A stretch of DNA of 64,000 bases from an uncultured Collinsella sp. (GTDB taxonomy: Bacteria; Actinomycetota; Coriobacteriia; Coriobacteriales; Coriobacteriaceae). Below, one piece after another: positions 6,654 through 15,792 of this stretch. The first letter of the stretch is position 1; every line of letters begins with the position of its first letter. Under the pieces are notes generated by a model. The model made no database searches and was not told the origin of the DNA. It worked only from the letters and a program-made list of their open reading frames with translations. Both the position numbers and the translations under genes were made by a program. The DNA lies in assembly GCA_934621295.1 (NCBI GenBank), contig CAKTVB010000004.1, forward strand, positions 95,627-159,626. The letters run 5' to 3'.

Positions 6654-9142
6654 CGGTGCCGCAACAGCCAGACGCTATCGAGGTACGCGGTGCACGCGTC
6701 CACAACCTGAAAGATATCGACATCGACATTCCGCTGGGTAAGCTCGTGGGCATTGCCGGCGTCTCGGGTTCGGGCAAGAGCTCGCTTGCCCTGGGCGTCC
6801 TTTATGCCGAAGGATCGCGTCGGTATCTGGAGGCGCTCAGCACCTACACGCGCCGTCGCCTCACACAGGCCGAACATACACAGGTGGACGAGGTGCTGCA
6901 CGTACCGGCGGCGCTCGCGCTGCACCAGCGTCCCAGCGTACCGGGTGTGCGTTCGACTTTCGGCACCATGACCGAGCTCAATAACAGCCTGCGCCTGCTC
7001 TTTAGCCGCTGCGCCCATCACGTGTGCCCACACTGCGGCGCGCGCGTGGAGCCGAGTCTTAACGTAGCGGCGGGTTTGCCGCTCGTCTGTCCGTCATGCA
7101 ATCGCGAGTTCTACGCGCCGGATGCCGAGGGCTTGGCGTTCAACAGCGGCGGCGCGTGCCCAACCTGCGGCGGCACCGGCATCACGCGCGAGGTGGACGA
7201 GGCGAGTTTGGTTCCCGACGAGACCAAGACCATCGATGAGGGCGCAGTGCTTCCCTGGGGCTCGCTCATGTGGGACCTCATGAAGCAAGTTGCCGGTGAG
7301 ATGGGCGTGCGCACCGATGTGCCATTTAACCAGCTGACTCCTGCCGAGCGCGACATCGTCTTTCACGGACCGGCCGAGAAGAAGCACATTCTCTACGTTC
7401 CCAAGAACGGCCAGGGTGCCACGCCGCTCGACTTTACCTATTACAACGCCGTCTATACCGTTGAGAACGCGCTTTCCAAGGTCAAGGACGACAAGGGCCT
7501 CAAGCGCGTAGCGCGTTTCCTGCGTGAGGGTCCGTGCCGCGATTGCGGCGGCACGAGGCTTTCGGCTGCGGCGCGACGTCCCCAGGTGCGAGGCATCGAC
7601 CTGGCACAAGCCGCCGCCATGACGCTCGGCGAGTCGATTGAGTGGGTGCGCGCAGTCCCGGCGTCCCTGCCGCAGGAGATGCGCCCCATGGTGACAGACA
7701 TCTGCGACTCGTTTCTCAATACGGCGCGTCGCCTGGTCGATCTGGGGCTTGATTACCTGTCGCTCGACCGTGCCGGAGCCACGCTTTCTACGGGTGAGCG
7801 ACAGCGCGTGCAGCTTGCGCGTGTGGTGCGCAATCGCTCGACCGGCGTGCTCTATGTGCTGGACGAGCCTTCGATCGGTCTGCATCCGGCTAATGTCGAT
7901 GGCCTGGTGAGTGTCATGCGTGATTTGGTTGCAGACGGCAACACGGTGGTGGTTGTCGACCACGACACACGCGTACTTGCGGAGGCAGATTATCTGGTCG
8001 AGATGGGCCCTGCTGCTGGAGCCGCCGGTGGCAATGTGCTTAGCACAGGTACGGTCGACGAGGTGAGCGATGCACCCGAGAGCCGCATCGCCCCATTTTT
8101 GCGCACGTCGCCTCAGCGTTTGCGCCCGATAATCGCCGAGGACGAGCTGTTCGACCATGGACACATTCGTATGGAGATGGGTGCGATCCATACGGTGAAA
8201 CCCCTGGAAGTCGATATTCCCCGCGGTCGTTTGACGGCGGTCACGGGCGTTTCCGGCTCGGGCAAGACCACGCTTGTGCTCGAGACACTCATTCCTGCTC
8301 TCAAGGCACAGGCGGCGGGGGAGTGCGTGCCGCGCCACGTACGCTGGATCGATGCCGAGGGAGTCGCCCGTGCAAACCTTATCGACGCGACACCCATCGG
8401 CGCCAACGTGCGCTCGACGGTTGCCACCTATGCCGATATCCACGACGAGCTGCGCCGTGCCTACGCGCGCACGCCCGAGGCTAAGGAGGCTGGCTATAAG
8501 GCAGGTGCCTTCAGCTATAACACCGGAGCCCTGCGCTGCCCCACCTGTGACGGCACGGGCACCATCTCGCTTGACGTGCAGTTCCTGCCCGATGCCGAGA
8601 TCGTCTGCCCCGCATGCCGAGGCTCGCGCTACTCCGAGGCGGCCTCGCATATTCATCGCCAGGGCGCGGACGGCAGTCTCCTTACGCTGCCGCAGCTCAT
8701 GGACATGAGCGTGGATGAGACGCTCGGTGCAACACTGGGTCTCAAGAAGGTTCAGGCACGTTTGCAAACCCTGCACGACCTAGGACTGGGTTACCTGACG
8801 CTCGGCGAGCCCACGCCGGAGCTTTCGGGTGGCGAGGCCCAGCGTCTCAAGCTCGCAAGCGAGATGGGCCGCGTGCAAGACGATGCCGTCTTCGTGTTCG
8901 ACGAGCCCACGATCGGCTTGCACCCGCTCGATGTCGAGGTGCTGCTGGGTGTCTTTGACGGCTTGGTATCGAAGGGCGCGACCGTTGTGGTGATCGAGCA
9001 TGACCTTGATTTGATTCGCAATGCCGATTACGTGATAGATATGGGGCCCGGTGGCGGCGAGCGCGGTGGTTGCATCGTCTACGCGGGAGTGCCCGCTGCG
9101 GTTGCGGCGTGTCCCGAGAGCGTTACGGGCCGCTACCTGTAG
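6650..9142 (+). CDS. UvrA-like ABC-type ATPase (short paralogue)
   Basis: 830 residues with two UvrA ATPase halves: Walker A GVSGSGKSSL (about residue 37) and GVSGSGKTTL (about 534), signature STGERQRVQLARV and SGGEAQRLKLASE, Walker B VLDEPSIGLHP and VFDEPTIGLHP, and CPxC zinc motifs (CPHC, CPSC, CPTCGGTG, CPTCDGTG). It is about 110 residues shorter than housekeeping UvrA because the UvrB-binding and insertion segments after the first ATP site appear to be missing (LRLLFSR runs straight into a zinc motif). Such paralogues (UvrA2, DrrC-like) are linked to drug or DNA-adduct tolerance instead of canonical repair. The start is TTG overlapping the upstream stop; GTG 6656 is an alternative. Confidence 0.82.
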   Translation: MTVPQQPDAIEVRGARVHNLKDIDIDIPLGKLVGIAGVSGSGKSSLALGVLYAEGSRRYLEALSTYTRRRLTQAEHTQVDEVLHVPAALALHQRPSVPGVRSTFGTMTELNNSLRLLFSRCAHHVCPHCGARVEPSLNVAAGLPLVCPSCNREFYAPDAEGLAFNSGGACPTCGGTGITREVDEASLVPDETKTIDEGAVLPWGSLMWDLMKQVAGEMGVRTDVPFNQLTPAERDIVFHGPAEKKHILYVPKNGQGATPLDFTYYNAVYTVENALSKVKDDKGLKRVARFLREGPCRDCGGTRLSAAARRPQVRGIDLAQAAAMTLGESIEWVRAVPASLPQEMRPMVTDICDSFLNTARRLVDLGLDYLSLDRAGATLSTGERQRVQLARVVRNRSTGVLYVLDEPSIGLHPANVDGLVSVMRDLVADGNTVVVVDHDTRVLAEADYLVEMGPAAGAAGGNVLSTGTVDEVSDAPESRIAPFLRTSPQRLRPIIAEDELFDHGHIRMEMGAIHTVKPLEVDIPRGRLTAVTGVSGSGKTTLVLETLIPALKAQAAGECVPRHVRWIDAEGVARANLIDATPIGANVRSTVATYADIHDELRRAYARTPEAKEAGYKAGAFSYNTGALRCPTCDGTGTISLDVQFLPDAEIVCPACRGSRYSEAASHIHRQGADGSLLTLPQLMDMSVDETLGATLGLKKVQARLQTLHDLGLGYLTLGEPTPELSGGEAQRLKLASEMGRVQDDAVFVFDEPTIGLHPLDVEVLLGVFDGLVSKGATVVVIEHDLDLIRNADYVIDMGPGGGERGGCIVYAGVPAAVAACPESVTGRYL

Positions 9143-9170
9143 CGCCTCCTCATGCATCCCGCGCACGCAA

Positions 9171-9204
9171 AAGCCGCCGCGAGGGCGATTCCTCGCGGCG
9201 GCTT
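9171..9204. terminator. Bidirectional terminator
   Basis: A perfect 14-bp stem (9171-9184 with 9191-9204) has a 6-nt loop. It sits between the convergent UvrA-like and CobW genes and can serve both. Confidence 0.8.
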
Positions 9205-9233
9205 GGCATGCAAAGTTGACGCTGCTTCGTCTC

Positions 9234-10364
9234 TTATGCGCGGTGCCAATCGGTCAGACAAGCATCGAGGCCGGCGACGACGGCGTCCTTATCCATGTGA
9301 CGGCCGATGATGCACAGGCGCGTCTCGCGGTCGCCCACCTCGTCGTCCCAATAGTCGCGAAGCTCAGGGTTGTCGGCGATGATCTGCTGCTTCTCGTCCT
9401 CGGGGGCGGAGTCCACAAACAGGCCGTTTTCCATCAAGCGCATCTGATGGCCCGCCTGCTCAAAGATGTAGCACATGTCGGGGTTGGCGTTTTGCCACAG
9501 AGGGCCCTTGACGCGGATAACCTCGTCGGGCCAGTCCTGCTCCACAAAGTCGGTGAATTTCTCCAGGTCAAAGGGCTTGCGGCGAGCGTAGACAAACGTC
9601 TCGATGTCGTATTCCAGAACCTCGGGATCATCGTGCTCCTCGGGGTGCTCCATGGCCTCGACCCAAGCGGCGGATTTATAGGCGCGGCTAAAGTCAAAGC
9701 GGTCGGTGTCCAGCAGCTCGTCCATGGGGACATTGCCCTGTTCGGCCTCGACGATCACGGCGTCCTTCTGCAGGCCGCGCACGATGGCTTTGAGCTCGGC
9801 GATCTGCTCGGGCGTCACGGTGTCGGTCTTGTTGAGCACAAGCGTGGTGCAAAACTCGATCTGCTGAATCAGCAGGCTCTCGATGTCGTCCTCGTCGATA
9901 TTCTCGGCCAGCAAGTCGCGACCGCCGTTGAACTCGTCATACATGCGTGCGCAGTCCACCACGGCAACGATGTTGTCGAGTGCGAGCAGGGGCTCGCCGT
10001 CCGTCTTGGCGTCGTCGCAGAAGGAGGAGATGGTATAGGCGATGGGGATGGGCTCGCAGATGCCGGAGGCCTCGATGATGATGTAGTCGAAGTCGCCGGA
10101 TTCGGCGATGCCCTGCAGCTGGTTGGCGAGGTCTTCGGACAGCGTGCAGCAGATGCAGCCGTTGGTGAGAGGGATGAGGTCGTCTGCCTCGGAGAGGCCG
10201 CCGTCGGCGATAAGGTCGGCGTCGACGTTGATCTCGCCGATATCGTTGACGATCACAGCGGCGCGGATGCCGCCGTCGTTTTCGAGGATGTGGTTGAGCA
10301 AGGTGGTCTTGCCGGCACCGAGGTAGCCGGTGAGCATCACGATCTTGACAGGCTTTTTGGGCAT
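9234..10364 (-). CDS. CobW/COG0523 family GTPase (metal chaperone)
   Basis: 376 residues. P-loop GYLGAGKTTLLNH near the N-terminus, the metal-binding motif GCICCTL (CxCC type), a guanine-specificity NKTD, and a CobW C-terminal domain. COG0523 GTPases deliver metals (zinc, cobalt, others) to target proteins; which metal cannot be read here. The frame is open upstream to 10412, but the start at 10364 follows AAAGGAGG and begins MPKKPVKIVML. Acidic stretches in the middle are typical of the family. It is a single gene with no neighbour that indicates the client. Confidence 0.85.
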   Translation of the reverse strand: MPKKPVKIVMLTGYLGAGKTTLLNHILENDGGIRAAVIVNDIGEINVDADLIADGGLSEADDLIPLTNGCICCTLSEDLANQLQGIAESGDFDYIIIEASGICEPIPIAYTISSFCDDAKTDGEPLLALDNIVAVVDCARMYDEFNGGRDLLAENIDEDDIESLLIQQIEFCTTLVLNKTDTVTPEQIAELKAIVRGLQKDAVIVEAEQGNVPMDELLDTDRFDFSRAYKSAAWVEAMEHPEEHDDPEVLEYDIETFVYARRKPFDLEKFTDFVEQDWPDEVIRVKGPLWQNANPDMCYIFEQAGHQMRLMENGLFVDSAPEDEKQQIIADNPELRDYWDDEVGDRETRLCIIGRHMDKDAVVAGLDACLTDWHRA

Positions 10365-10475
10365 GGGCCCTCCTTTGTTAGTCGCAGCTGACAAGTGAAT
10401 CTTAGAATACACCGCGCCTTATGTACCCGCCCACGGGATAAAAATCACAGAGAGGGTTTGTGCGTGTCGAAAAAA

Positions 10476-10515
10476 CAGCCGCGGGCCGCCCGTGGGTTGG
10501 GCTGGCCTGCGGCTG
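10476..10515 (-). terminator. Terminator of the ArsC-like gene
   Basis: A 12-bp stem with one mismatch (10476-10487 with 10504-10515). On the minus strand it is followed by a run of six T (complement of 10470-10475). It lies just after the stop of the ArsC/Spx-like gene. Confidence 0.75.
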
Positions 10516-10547
10516 CAATAACGGGTGCTTGCGCGTGGACGGTGTGC

Positions 10548-10889
10548 CTACTCCCAGGTCTTCCAAACGTCGGGGGCGTAGCCGACGGTGGCGGCGCGCC
10601 CGTTGCGAACGATGGGCTCCGCGAGCACCTGCTGGTTTTCAAGCAGCTTGTCGAAGCGCTGGCTCTCGGCTAGATGCTGCACGAGTGCTAGTGTGTCCTG
10701 GTCTTTTGCCTTGGGGTCCAGCAGCGCATCGATGCCGCCTACGGCGCGCATCACGCTTTGCAGCTCGCCCTTACTCATCTCCTTCTCGCGCAGGTCGATG
10801 AATTGGACCTTGATGCGGCGCTCTTTGAAATAGCGCTGCGCCTTCTTGGTATCGAAGCTCTTCTTGGTGCCAAAGATCTGAATGTTCAC
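10548..10889 (-). CDS. ArsC/Spx-family thioredoxin-fold protein lacking active-site cysteine
   Basis: 113 residues with the ArsC/YffB/Spx fold pattern: IQIFGTKKSFDTKKAQRYF at the start, KVQFIDLREKEMSKGELQSV, then LAEPIVRNGRAATVGYAP near the end. In arsenate reductases and Spx the first loop holds Cys (CxxC or CxxS). Here it reads GTKKSFDTKK and the whole protein has no cysteine, so a thiol-based reductase reaction is unlikely. The start is GTG at 10889; the longer open frame to 10949 has no homology-like sequence. It may bind RNA polymerase or another partner as Spx-like proteins do, but that is speculation. Confidence 0.75.
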   Translation of the reverse strand: MNIQIFGTKKSFDTKKAQRYFKERRIKVQFIDLREKEMSKGELQSVMRAVGGIDALLDPKAKDQDTLALVQHLAESQRFDKLLENQQVLAEPIVRNGRAATVGYAPDVWKTWE

Positions 10890-10958
10890 GATGCCTGCCT
10901 GTTCGTTGGAGTGCGTCTGCCTTGCGACATGGTATCGCACGGCGAGCACGAAAGGACG

Positions 10959-11582
10959 TTAACGAATGAAGTTCGTCCTGGCGCGCTCCGGCTCGGGCGC
11001 GGTGATGCCCGCGGCGCGTCCCGCTTCGATGCATTTGAGCATCCATGCCATATTGCGGCCCAGGTTGCGCATGGTCGCCATGCCCTCGGCGTCTTGAAGG
11101 GCTTCCTCGGGCGCGCCTCCAAAGGTGACGTTCCAGTAGGTGGAGGAGACGACGGGCATTTGGTTGATGGTGAAGTACTTGTTGAGCACGTCAACGCTGG
11201 CACACGTCCCTGCGCGGCGAGCGACGGCGATGGATGCCCCTGGCTTGTGGGCAAAGGCAGCGCCGCCGGCGTAGAAGGCGCGGTCGAGGAAGGAGAGGAT
11301 GCGTCCCGAAGGGTGCGCGTAATAGACCGGTGTGCCAAAGACAAAGCCGTCGGCCTGGGTGGCGAGGTTGAGAAACTCGTTGACGGGATCGTCACCAAAG
11401 ACGCAATGACCATCGAGGTCGGAGCATCGATTACAGGCGATGCAATCACGATACGCGCCGGCACCGAGTTGGAAGATCTGGGTGTCAATGCCTTCGGACT
11501 CGAGTGTCTGCGCTATCTGCTTGAGCGCCGTCGCCGTGTTTCCATGCACCCTTGCGCTGCCGTTAACCAATAGAACCTTCAT
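10959..11582 (-). CDS. NADPH-dependent FMN reductase-like / flavodoxin-fold protein
   Basis: 207 residues. The N-terminus MKVLLVNGSARVHGNT is the phosphate-binding loop of flavodoxin-fold FMN reductases. A CIACNRC motif with a further Cys (DGHCVFGDD) marks the iron-sulfur flavoprotein-like subgroup, and FGTPVYYAHPSGRILSFLDRAFY is the usual flavin-contact segment. It probably reduces quinones, nitro- or other small electron acceptors with NAD(P)H; the natural substrate is unknown. It ends 70 bp before the ArsC-like start on the same strand. Confidence 0.82.
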   Translation of the reverse strand: MKVLLVNGSARVHGNTATALKQIAQTLESEGIDTQIFQLGAGAYRDCIACNRCSDLDGHCVFGDDPVNEFLNLATQADGFVFGTPVYYAHPSGRILSFLDRAFYAGGAAFAHKPGASIAVARRAGTCASVDVLNKYFTINQMPVVSSTYWNVTFGGAPEEALQDAEGMATMRNLGRNMAWMLKCIEAGRAAGITAPEPERARTNFIR

Positions 11583-11688
11583 GGACCCTCCCCGGTGTTT
11601 CGTGTACATGCCCTGGATTATCGCACGTTAATAGGCGCATGCGCTCGCGACTCAGGCGTATACTGTCGCGCATCGAGAAAGAGGATGG

Positions 11689-12567
11689 ATGCAACAGACG
11701 ACTTCGACCGTAGATTTGCCGCGTCGCACCGGTGTGGTGCTGGAGGGCGGAGGATTTCGCGGCCTTTACACCGCGGGCGTGCTTGACGTGTGGATGGAGC
11801 ACGGCGTTACTGCCGATGGAGCAGTGGGAGTATCCGCGGGTGCCGCCTTTGGATACAACTTCAAATCCCGCCAGATTGGACGCGTGCTTCGCTACAACAC
11901 AGCCTACGCCGCCGACCCGCGCTATGCGAGCTTGCGCAATTGGCTGCGCACGGGCGACCTGTACAGTCGCGACTTTGCCTATGGCGAAGTTCCGCTGGTG
12001 CTCGATCCGGTGGATACCGAGACGTTTAACTCGTGGCCCATGCGTTTTACGGCGGTGGCAACCGATATCAATACGGGCGAAGCGGTCTATCACGATCTTG
12101 AGCAGGGCGGCGCGGACGACATCGAATGGATTCGCGCCTCGGCATCTATCCCCGTGTTATCGCGCCCCGTGGCAATCGATGGCCGTGAGCTTTTGGATGG
12201 CGGTGTCGCCGAGTCCATTCCTGTGGCATGGATGCGCGAGCAGGGTTATCAAAAGATCGCTATCATACTTACGCAGCCGCAGGGCTATCGCAAGGAGCCC
12301 AACCACATGATGCCCCTCCTGCGACTTTGGCTACACCGATATCCGCACTTGGTGGAGCTGCTTTCGCATCGTCATGAACAGTACAACGCATGTCTGGATA
12401 TGATTGAACGCCTTGAGCGGGAGGGAGCATTATTTGTGATCCGACCCAGCCGGGACGTGAGCGTGCCCGCCATATGCAAAGATCCGCAAAAGCTCGAAGA
12501 GATATACGAAGTGGGACGTGCCGACGCACTGCGCACGCTCGATAGGCTGCAGGCGTTCTTTGCGTAA
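11689..12567 (+). CDS. Patatin-like phospholipase
   Basis: 292 residues. LEGGGFRGLYTAGVLD gives the oxyanion-hole glycine loop, GVSAGAAFG the GxSxG nucleophile elbow (Ser about residue 50), and LLDGGVAESIPV the DGG motif carrying the catalytic Asp of the Ser-Asp dyad. This matches bacterial patatin-like acyl hydrolases of the YjjU/RssA type. There is no signal peptide, so it is probably cytoplasmic and acts on membrane lipids. It is divergent from the flavin reductase and monocistronic. Confidence 0.87.
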   Translation: MQQTTSTVDLPRRTGVVLEGGGFRGLYTAGVLDVWMEHGVTADGAVGVSAGAAFGYNFKSRQIGRVLRYNTAYAADPRYASLRNWLRTGDLYSRDFAYGEVPLVLDPVDTETFNSWPMRFTAVATDINTGEAVYHDLEQGGADDIEWIRASASIPVLSRPVAIDGRELLDGGVAESIPVAWMREQGYQKIAIILTQPQGYRKEPNHMMPLLRLWLHRYPHLVELLSHRHEQYNACLDMIERLEREGALFVIRPSRDVSVPAICKDPQKLEEIYEVGRADALRTLDRLQAFFA

Positions 12568-12679
12568 CATTCGACGCCTGCGGCCTAGAATAAGCTTTGA
12601 TTTCGAGCCGGATGTCCAACCGGCTCGGTTCTTCGCGTTTTATCATCAAGATACGCGATGAACGTGAGGGGAGGTTGCC

Positions 12680-13699
12680 ATGAACCAGATGCATGACGAC
12701 TCTTGGCAATTCCCCATGCCGCTCATGTGCACGGCGTTCGAGCCGGGGATGCTCGACCACACGCTTGCCCAGATGCCCAAGGACGGCTTTGGGGCCATTG
12801 CACATGCCGAGGCTCTTTACTATCGCGGCCTTCCCGATGATGCTTGTCGTCTGGCTGAGCCATACCTTACTTCGGGCGATCTTTCCCTTCGCCTTTCTGC
12901 TTGTTTGATCTGTGCGTATGCCAACCTGTCGCTCAATCGCTCCATGGCGGCGCGCCGCTGTTTGAAATACCTTGAGGAGACGGGGAAGGACCCGCGCGTT
13001 ACCGAGAATCCGCGTGTCCGCGCCTCGTATATGCTCTTTGCGGCAAGCGCGTGCGTGCTGTTGCATTTTCCCTCCCCGGTATCGCGCGACGAATTCAACT
13101 CATATGCTGCGCTACTTCCCGAGGGGCTGCGTTTGTTTGCGACGTATGCCCTGGCGCATCGCGCCTACCTTGAGGGCGATTACGGGCGCTGCGTAGGTAT
13201 GGCCGAAAACGCTCTGTCGATGAAACAGGGGAGCTACCCTGTGGCGGAGGTGTTCCTGCACTTGATGGCTGCCGTGGGATGGATCAATCAGCATGATATC
13301 GACCGCGCCAAGGCGCACTTCATGCATGCTTGGCAGATAGCGCAGCCCGACGATTTGATTGAGATGCTCGGTGAGCACCATGGGCTTTTGCAGGGCGTAC
13401 TCGAATCGTGTCTCAAAAAGGACTTTCCCCAGGATTTTGCGCGCATCATCAAGATCACCGACCGTTTTAGCCGTGGGTGGCGGCGCGTGCATAACCCCAC
13501 CGCAGGGGCGAGCGTTGCGGATAATCTGACGACAACGGAATTCGCCATCTCCATGCTGGCATGCCGTGGGTGGACAAACGACGAGATTGCCGCGCACTTG
13601 CAGATATCGCGTGGGACGGTAAAGAATCGTCTGTCGAGCGCCTATGCCAAACTGGGCATTTCGAGTCGCGCTGCATTGAGGCAGTTTGTGCTGCTGTAA
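12680..13699 (+). CDS. LuxR-family transcriptional regulator
   Basis: 339 residues. The C-terminal 60 residues are a LuxR/GerE helix-turn-helix (LTTTEFAISMLACRGWTNDEIAAHLQISRGTVKNRLSSAYAKLGI). The N-terminal 270 residues are soluble, mostly helical and look like degenerate TPR-type repeats; no receiver, PAS or membrane domain is visible. It is likely a signal-responsive activator of unknown ligand. The ATG has RBS GAGGGGAGG. It is a single gene ending at a shared terminator. Confidence 0.8.
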   Translation: MNQMHDDSWQFPMPLMCTAFEPGMLDHTLAQMPKDGFGAIAHAEALYYRGLPDDACRLAEPYLTSGDLSLRLSACLICAYANLSLNRSMAARRCLKYLEETGKDPRVTENPRVRASYMLFAASACVLLHFPSPVSRDEFNSYAALLPEGLRLFATYALAHRAYLEGDYGRCVGMAENALSMKQGSYPVAEVFLHLMAAVGWINQHDIDRAKAHFMHAWQIAQPDDLIEMLGEHHGLLQGVLESCLKKDFPQDFARIIKITDRFSRGWRRVHNPTAGASVADNLTTTEFAISMLACRGWTNDEIAAHLQISRGTVKNRLSSAYAKLGISSRAALRQFVLL

Positions 13700-13726
13700 G
13701 GTGCCAACTTTCCCATCGTAATAAAA

Positions 13727-13754
13727 AGGGCTACCGGCCTGTGCCGATAGCCCT
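13727..13754. terminator. Bidirectional terminator
   Basis: A 12-bp stem (13727-13738 with 13743-13754, one mismatch) lies between the convergent LuxR gene and thiE. AAAAA on the left side gives the T-run for the thi operon. Confidence 0.75.
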
Positions 13755-13785
13755 CAGTTGAATGCGCGCTTTCGCTTGGCAGCGC

Positions 13786-14481
13786 CTATGCCTGGCGCCA
13801 AGTCTCAACGAGCTCCGCCGCCGCGGCGTGCGGATCGGGTGCGCTGCAGACTGCGGAGACGACGAAAAAGCCTTCGACGCCTGTTGCCTTGAGGGCGGGC
13901 AGGTCTGCTGCCTTTACGCCGCCGCCAACTACGATGGGGCGCGGGCTAACCTCGTGCAAGGCGCGCAGGTCGTCGAAATCCTGCATGATAATGCTGCCGT
14001 CGGAGGTGAGGCCGGCGTCTTTTTTGGTCGCCGTCTCGTGCAAGGGGCCGACGCCCAGGTAGTCGACAAGGCTCATGTCCGCCGTCTTCACGTACTCGAG
14101 CATTTCCTCGCAGCGGGCGGAGAGACCCACGATAGCATCGGGCCCTAGCAGCTTACGGCACACGTCTACGGGGATGTCGGATTGGCCCACATGCACGCCA
14201 TCGCACTTGATGCCGCGCTCGCGGGCGGCAAGCACCGCGTCGAGTCGGTCGTCGATGAGCAATGCTACTTGATCACTCTTGCCTGCACGGGCGATGACGT
14301 CTGCCGCTTGCGCCGTGTACTCGATGAGGTCGCGCACGGAGCAGACCTTGGAGCGGATCTGCACACAGGTGAAGCCGGCGTCGAGTGCCTGCTCCACTAC
14401 ATCGGCGACGGGGCGTCCCAGGGTATTTTCGGGCCCCAGCACCAAGTAGGCCGAGATATCCAGATTGTCACGCATGCTCAT
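13786..14481 (-). CDS. thiE: Thiamine-phosphate synthase
   Basis: 231 residues with the TIM-barrel ThiE pattern: CVQIRSK (HMP-PP site), LLIDDRLD, GVHVGQSD, YLGVGPLHETATKKDA (pyrophosphate loop) and PIVVGGGVKAADLP. It joins hydroxymethylpyrimidine pyrophosphate and thiazole phosphate to thiamine monophosphate. It is the last gene of the thiM - thiamine-binding - thiE operon behind a TPP riboswitch. The first of two close ATGs (14481) has the better-spaced RBS (AGGAGG). Confidence 0.93.
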   Translation of the reverse strand: MSMRDNLDISAYLVLGPENTLGRPVADVVEQALDAGFTCVQIRSKVCSVRDLIEYTAQAADVIARAGKSDQVALLIDDRLDAVLAARERGIKCDGVHVGQSDIPVDVCRKLLGPDAIVGLSARCEEMLEYVKTADMSLVDYLGVGPLHETATKKDAGLTSDGSIIMQDFDDLRALHEVSPRPIVVGGGVKAADLPALKATGVEGFFVVSAVCSAPDPHAAAAELVETWRQA

Positions 14482-14484
14482 GGC

Positions 14485-14793
14485 TTATGCCTCCTGTGCT
14501 TTGAGCTGGGCGTCCAGGCGTTCCAGTTTGCCGTCCATCATGTGATCGAAGCCCGGGCGCACGTCTGCCTTGAGTACGACCTCGGTGCGGATACCCTTCT
14601 CCGCCAAGACGAAGGTGGCGTCCTTGACCACCTGCATGACCTCGTCCCAATCGCCTTCGATCTCGGTGAACATCGAGGTCGTGCGGCTGGGAAGCCCAGA
14701 CTCGCGGATAACGCGCACGACTTCTGCCACCTCGGCAGATAGCTCGTCGCCCGTGCCGCAGGGCGCGATGGCAACAGCGATAAGCGTGTTCAT
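14485..14793 (-). CDS. MTH1187/YkoF-type thiamine-binding protein (DUF77)
   Basis: 102 residues, the usual length of the MTH1187 family: IAVAIAPCGTGDELSAEVAEVVRVIRES at the start, then SRTTSMFTEIEG and GIRTEVVLKADVRPG. Members have a ferredoxin-like fold and bind thiamine or its pyrimidine moiety. Its place between thiM and thiE, abutting the thiM stop and 3 bp before thiE, supports a thiamine salvage role. Confidence 0.85.
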   Translation of the reverse strand: MNTLIAVAIAPCGTGDELSAEVAEVVRVIRESGLPSRTTSMFTEIEGDWDEVMQVVKDATFVLAEKGIRTEVVLKADVRPGFDHMMDGKLERLDAQLKAQEA

Positions 14794-15633
14794 CTAGGCC
14801 TCCTCGACGCACATCGGGTTTGCGGCGATCTCTTCACCCGTGGCGCGGTAGAGCTCGTCGATAAAAGCGACCTTGAAGCTCGCGGGGGCGTCGGCCACGG
14901 CTGCGGCGCGCGTGCCGGCGAGGTTGTAGTGGGCCGTGCCGGCAACCGCCGCGGTAAAGGCGTCGGCGCAGGTGGCGTAGACGGCGAGCACGCCGCCCTG
15001 GGAGCAGCCGCAGCCCGTGATCTTGGACATGAGCTCGCTGCCTCCGTGTGAGCGCACGACGGTGGTGCCGTCGGTCACAAGGTCGACCTCGCCGGAGACC
15101 ACCACGGCACCGCCCGTGTAGCGGGCGAGCGCTACGGCAGCCTCGCGTGCGGCATCGACGCCATCGGTGGTATCCACGCCACGAGGACGGTCGAGGGCGT
15201 CTTCGGCATCAAGAAGCTCCCACAGGCTTGCGAGGGCGATGATCTCGGAGGCGTTGCCGCGAACGATGGTGGGCTTGTAGGGCTTGAGTTCACCGATCAG
15301 CTTGGTACGCAGGCTGCCGATGCCCAGGCCCACCGGGTCGAGCACCCATGCCTTGCCAGCGTCGTGTGCGGCTTTGGCCGTTGCGGGGATGGTTTGCTCA
15401 TAGATAGGGAAGAGCGTGCCCATGTTGAGGTACACGGCGTTGCCGGCGGCAACGAGTGCCTCTCCCTCGTCGGGCAAATAGACCATGGCTGCCGAGCCGC
15501 CCACGGCGAGCTGGGCGTTTGCCACGAAGTCGATGGTCACGGTGTTGGTGATGGAACCCGCCATGGGGTTAGTCTCGCGCACCTTGCGCGCGGCCGCCGC
15601 AACGGTGGCTTCGATCTGGTTCTTTTCGATCAT
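14794..15633 (-). CDS. thiM: Hydroxyethylthiazole kinase
   Basis: 279 residues of the ribokinase-like ThiM family: GSITNTVTIDFVANAQLAVGGSAAMV near the N-terminus, WVLDPVGLG (magnesium/phosphate region), IVRGNASEI, VVVSGEVDLVTDG, and the C-terminal anion loop ITGCGCSQGGVLA. It phosphorylates hydroxyethylthiazole for thiamine salvage. The start at 15633 follows AGGGAGG; the frame is open to 15666 but lacks an RBS there. It is the first gene after the TPP riboswitch. No thiC or thiD is present, so the window supports salvage only. Confidence 0.92.
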   Translation of the reverse strand: MIEKNQIEATVAAAARKVRETNPMAGSITNTVTIDFVANAQLAVGGSAAMVYLPDEGEALVAAGNAVYLNMGTLFPIYEQTIPATAKAAHDAGKAWVLDPVGLGIGSLRTKLIGELKPYKPTIVRGNASEIIALASLWELLDAEDALDRPRGVDTTDGVDAAREAAVALARYTGGAVVVSGEVDLVTDGTTVVRSHGGSELMSKITGCGCSQGGVLAVYATCADAFTAAVAGTAHYNLAGTRAAAVADAPASFKVAFIDELYRATGEEIAANPMCVEEA

Positions 15634-15699
15634 GCATGCCTCCCTAGGCTTTTGGGGATGCTGCACGTAAAGCTACAGTGTCCCAAAACCACGAGGACA

Positions 15700-15792
15700 T
15701 GCTCCCTACGCCAGCGCTAACTGACAGGTTCAAAGGGTTGGGCACATGCCCTCTCAGCCTACTCGCGCGCACGCGGCGGCACCCCTGCATCG
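15700..15792 (-). promoter_or_regulatory. TPP riboswitch (THI element)
   Basis: On the minus strand the region reads AGGGGTGCC, then GGCTGAGAGGGC (the CUGAGA box), then ACCCTTTGAACCTGTCAG and GCTGGCGTAGGGAG. These are the conserved pieces of the thiamine pyrophosphate aptamer in the right order. The element lies about 70 bp before thiM and should repress the thi operon when TPP is abundant. Confidence 0.93.
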
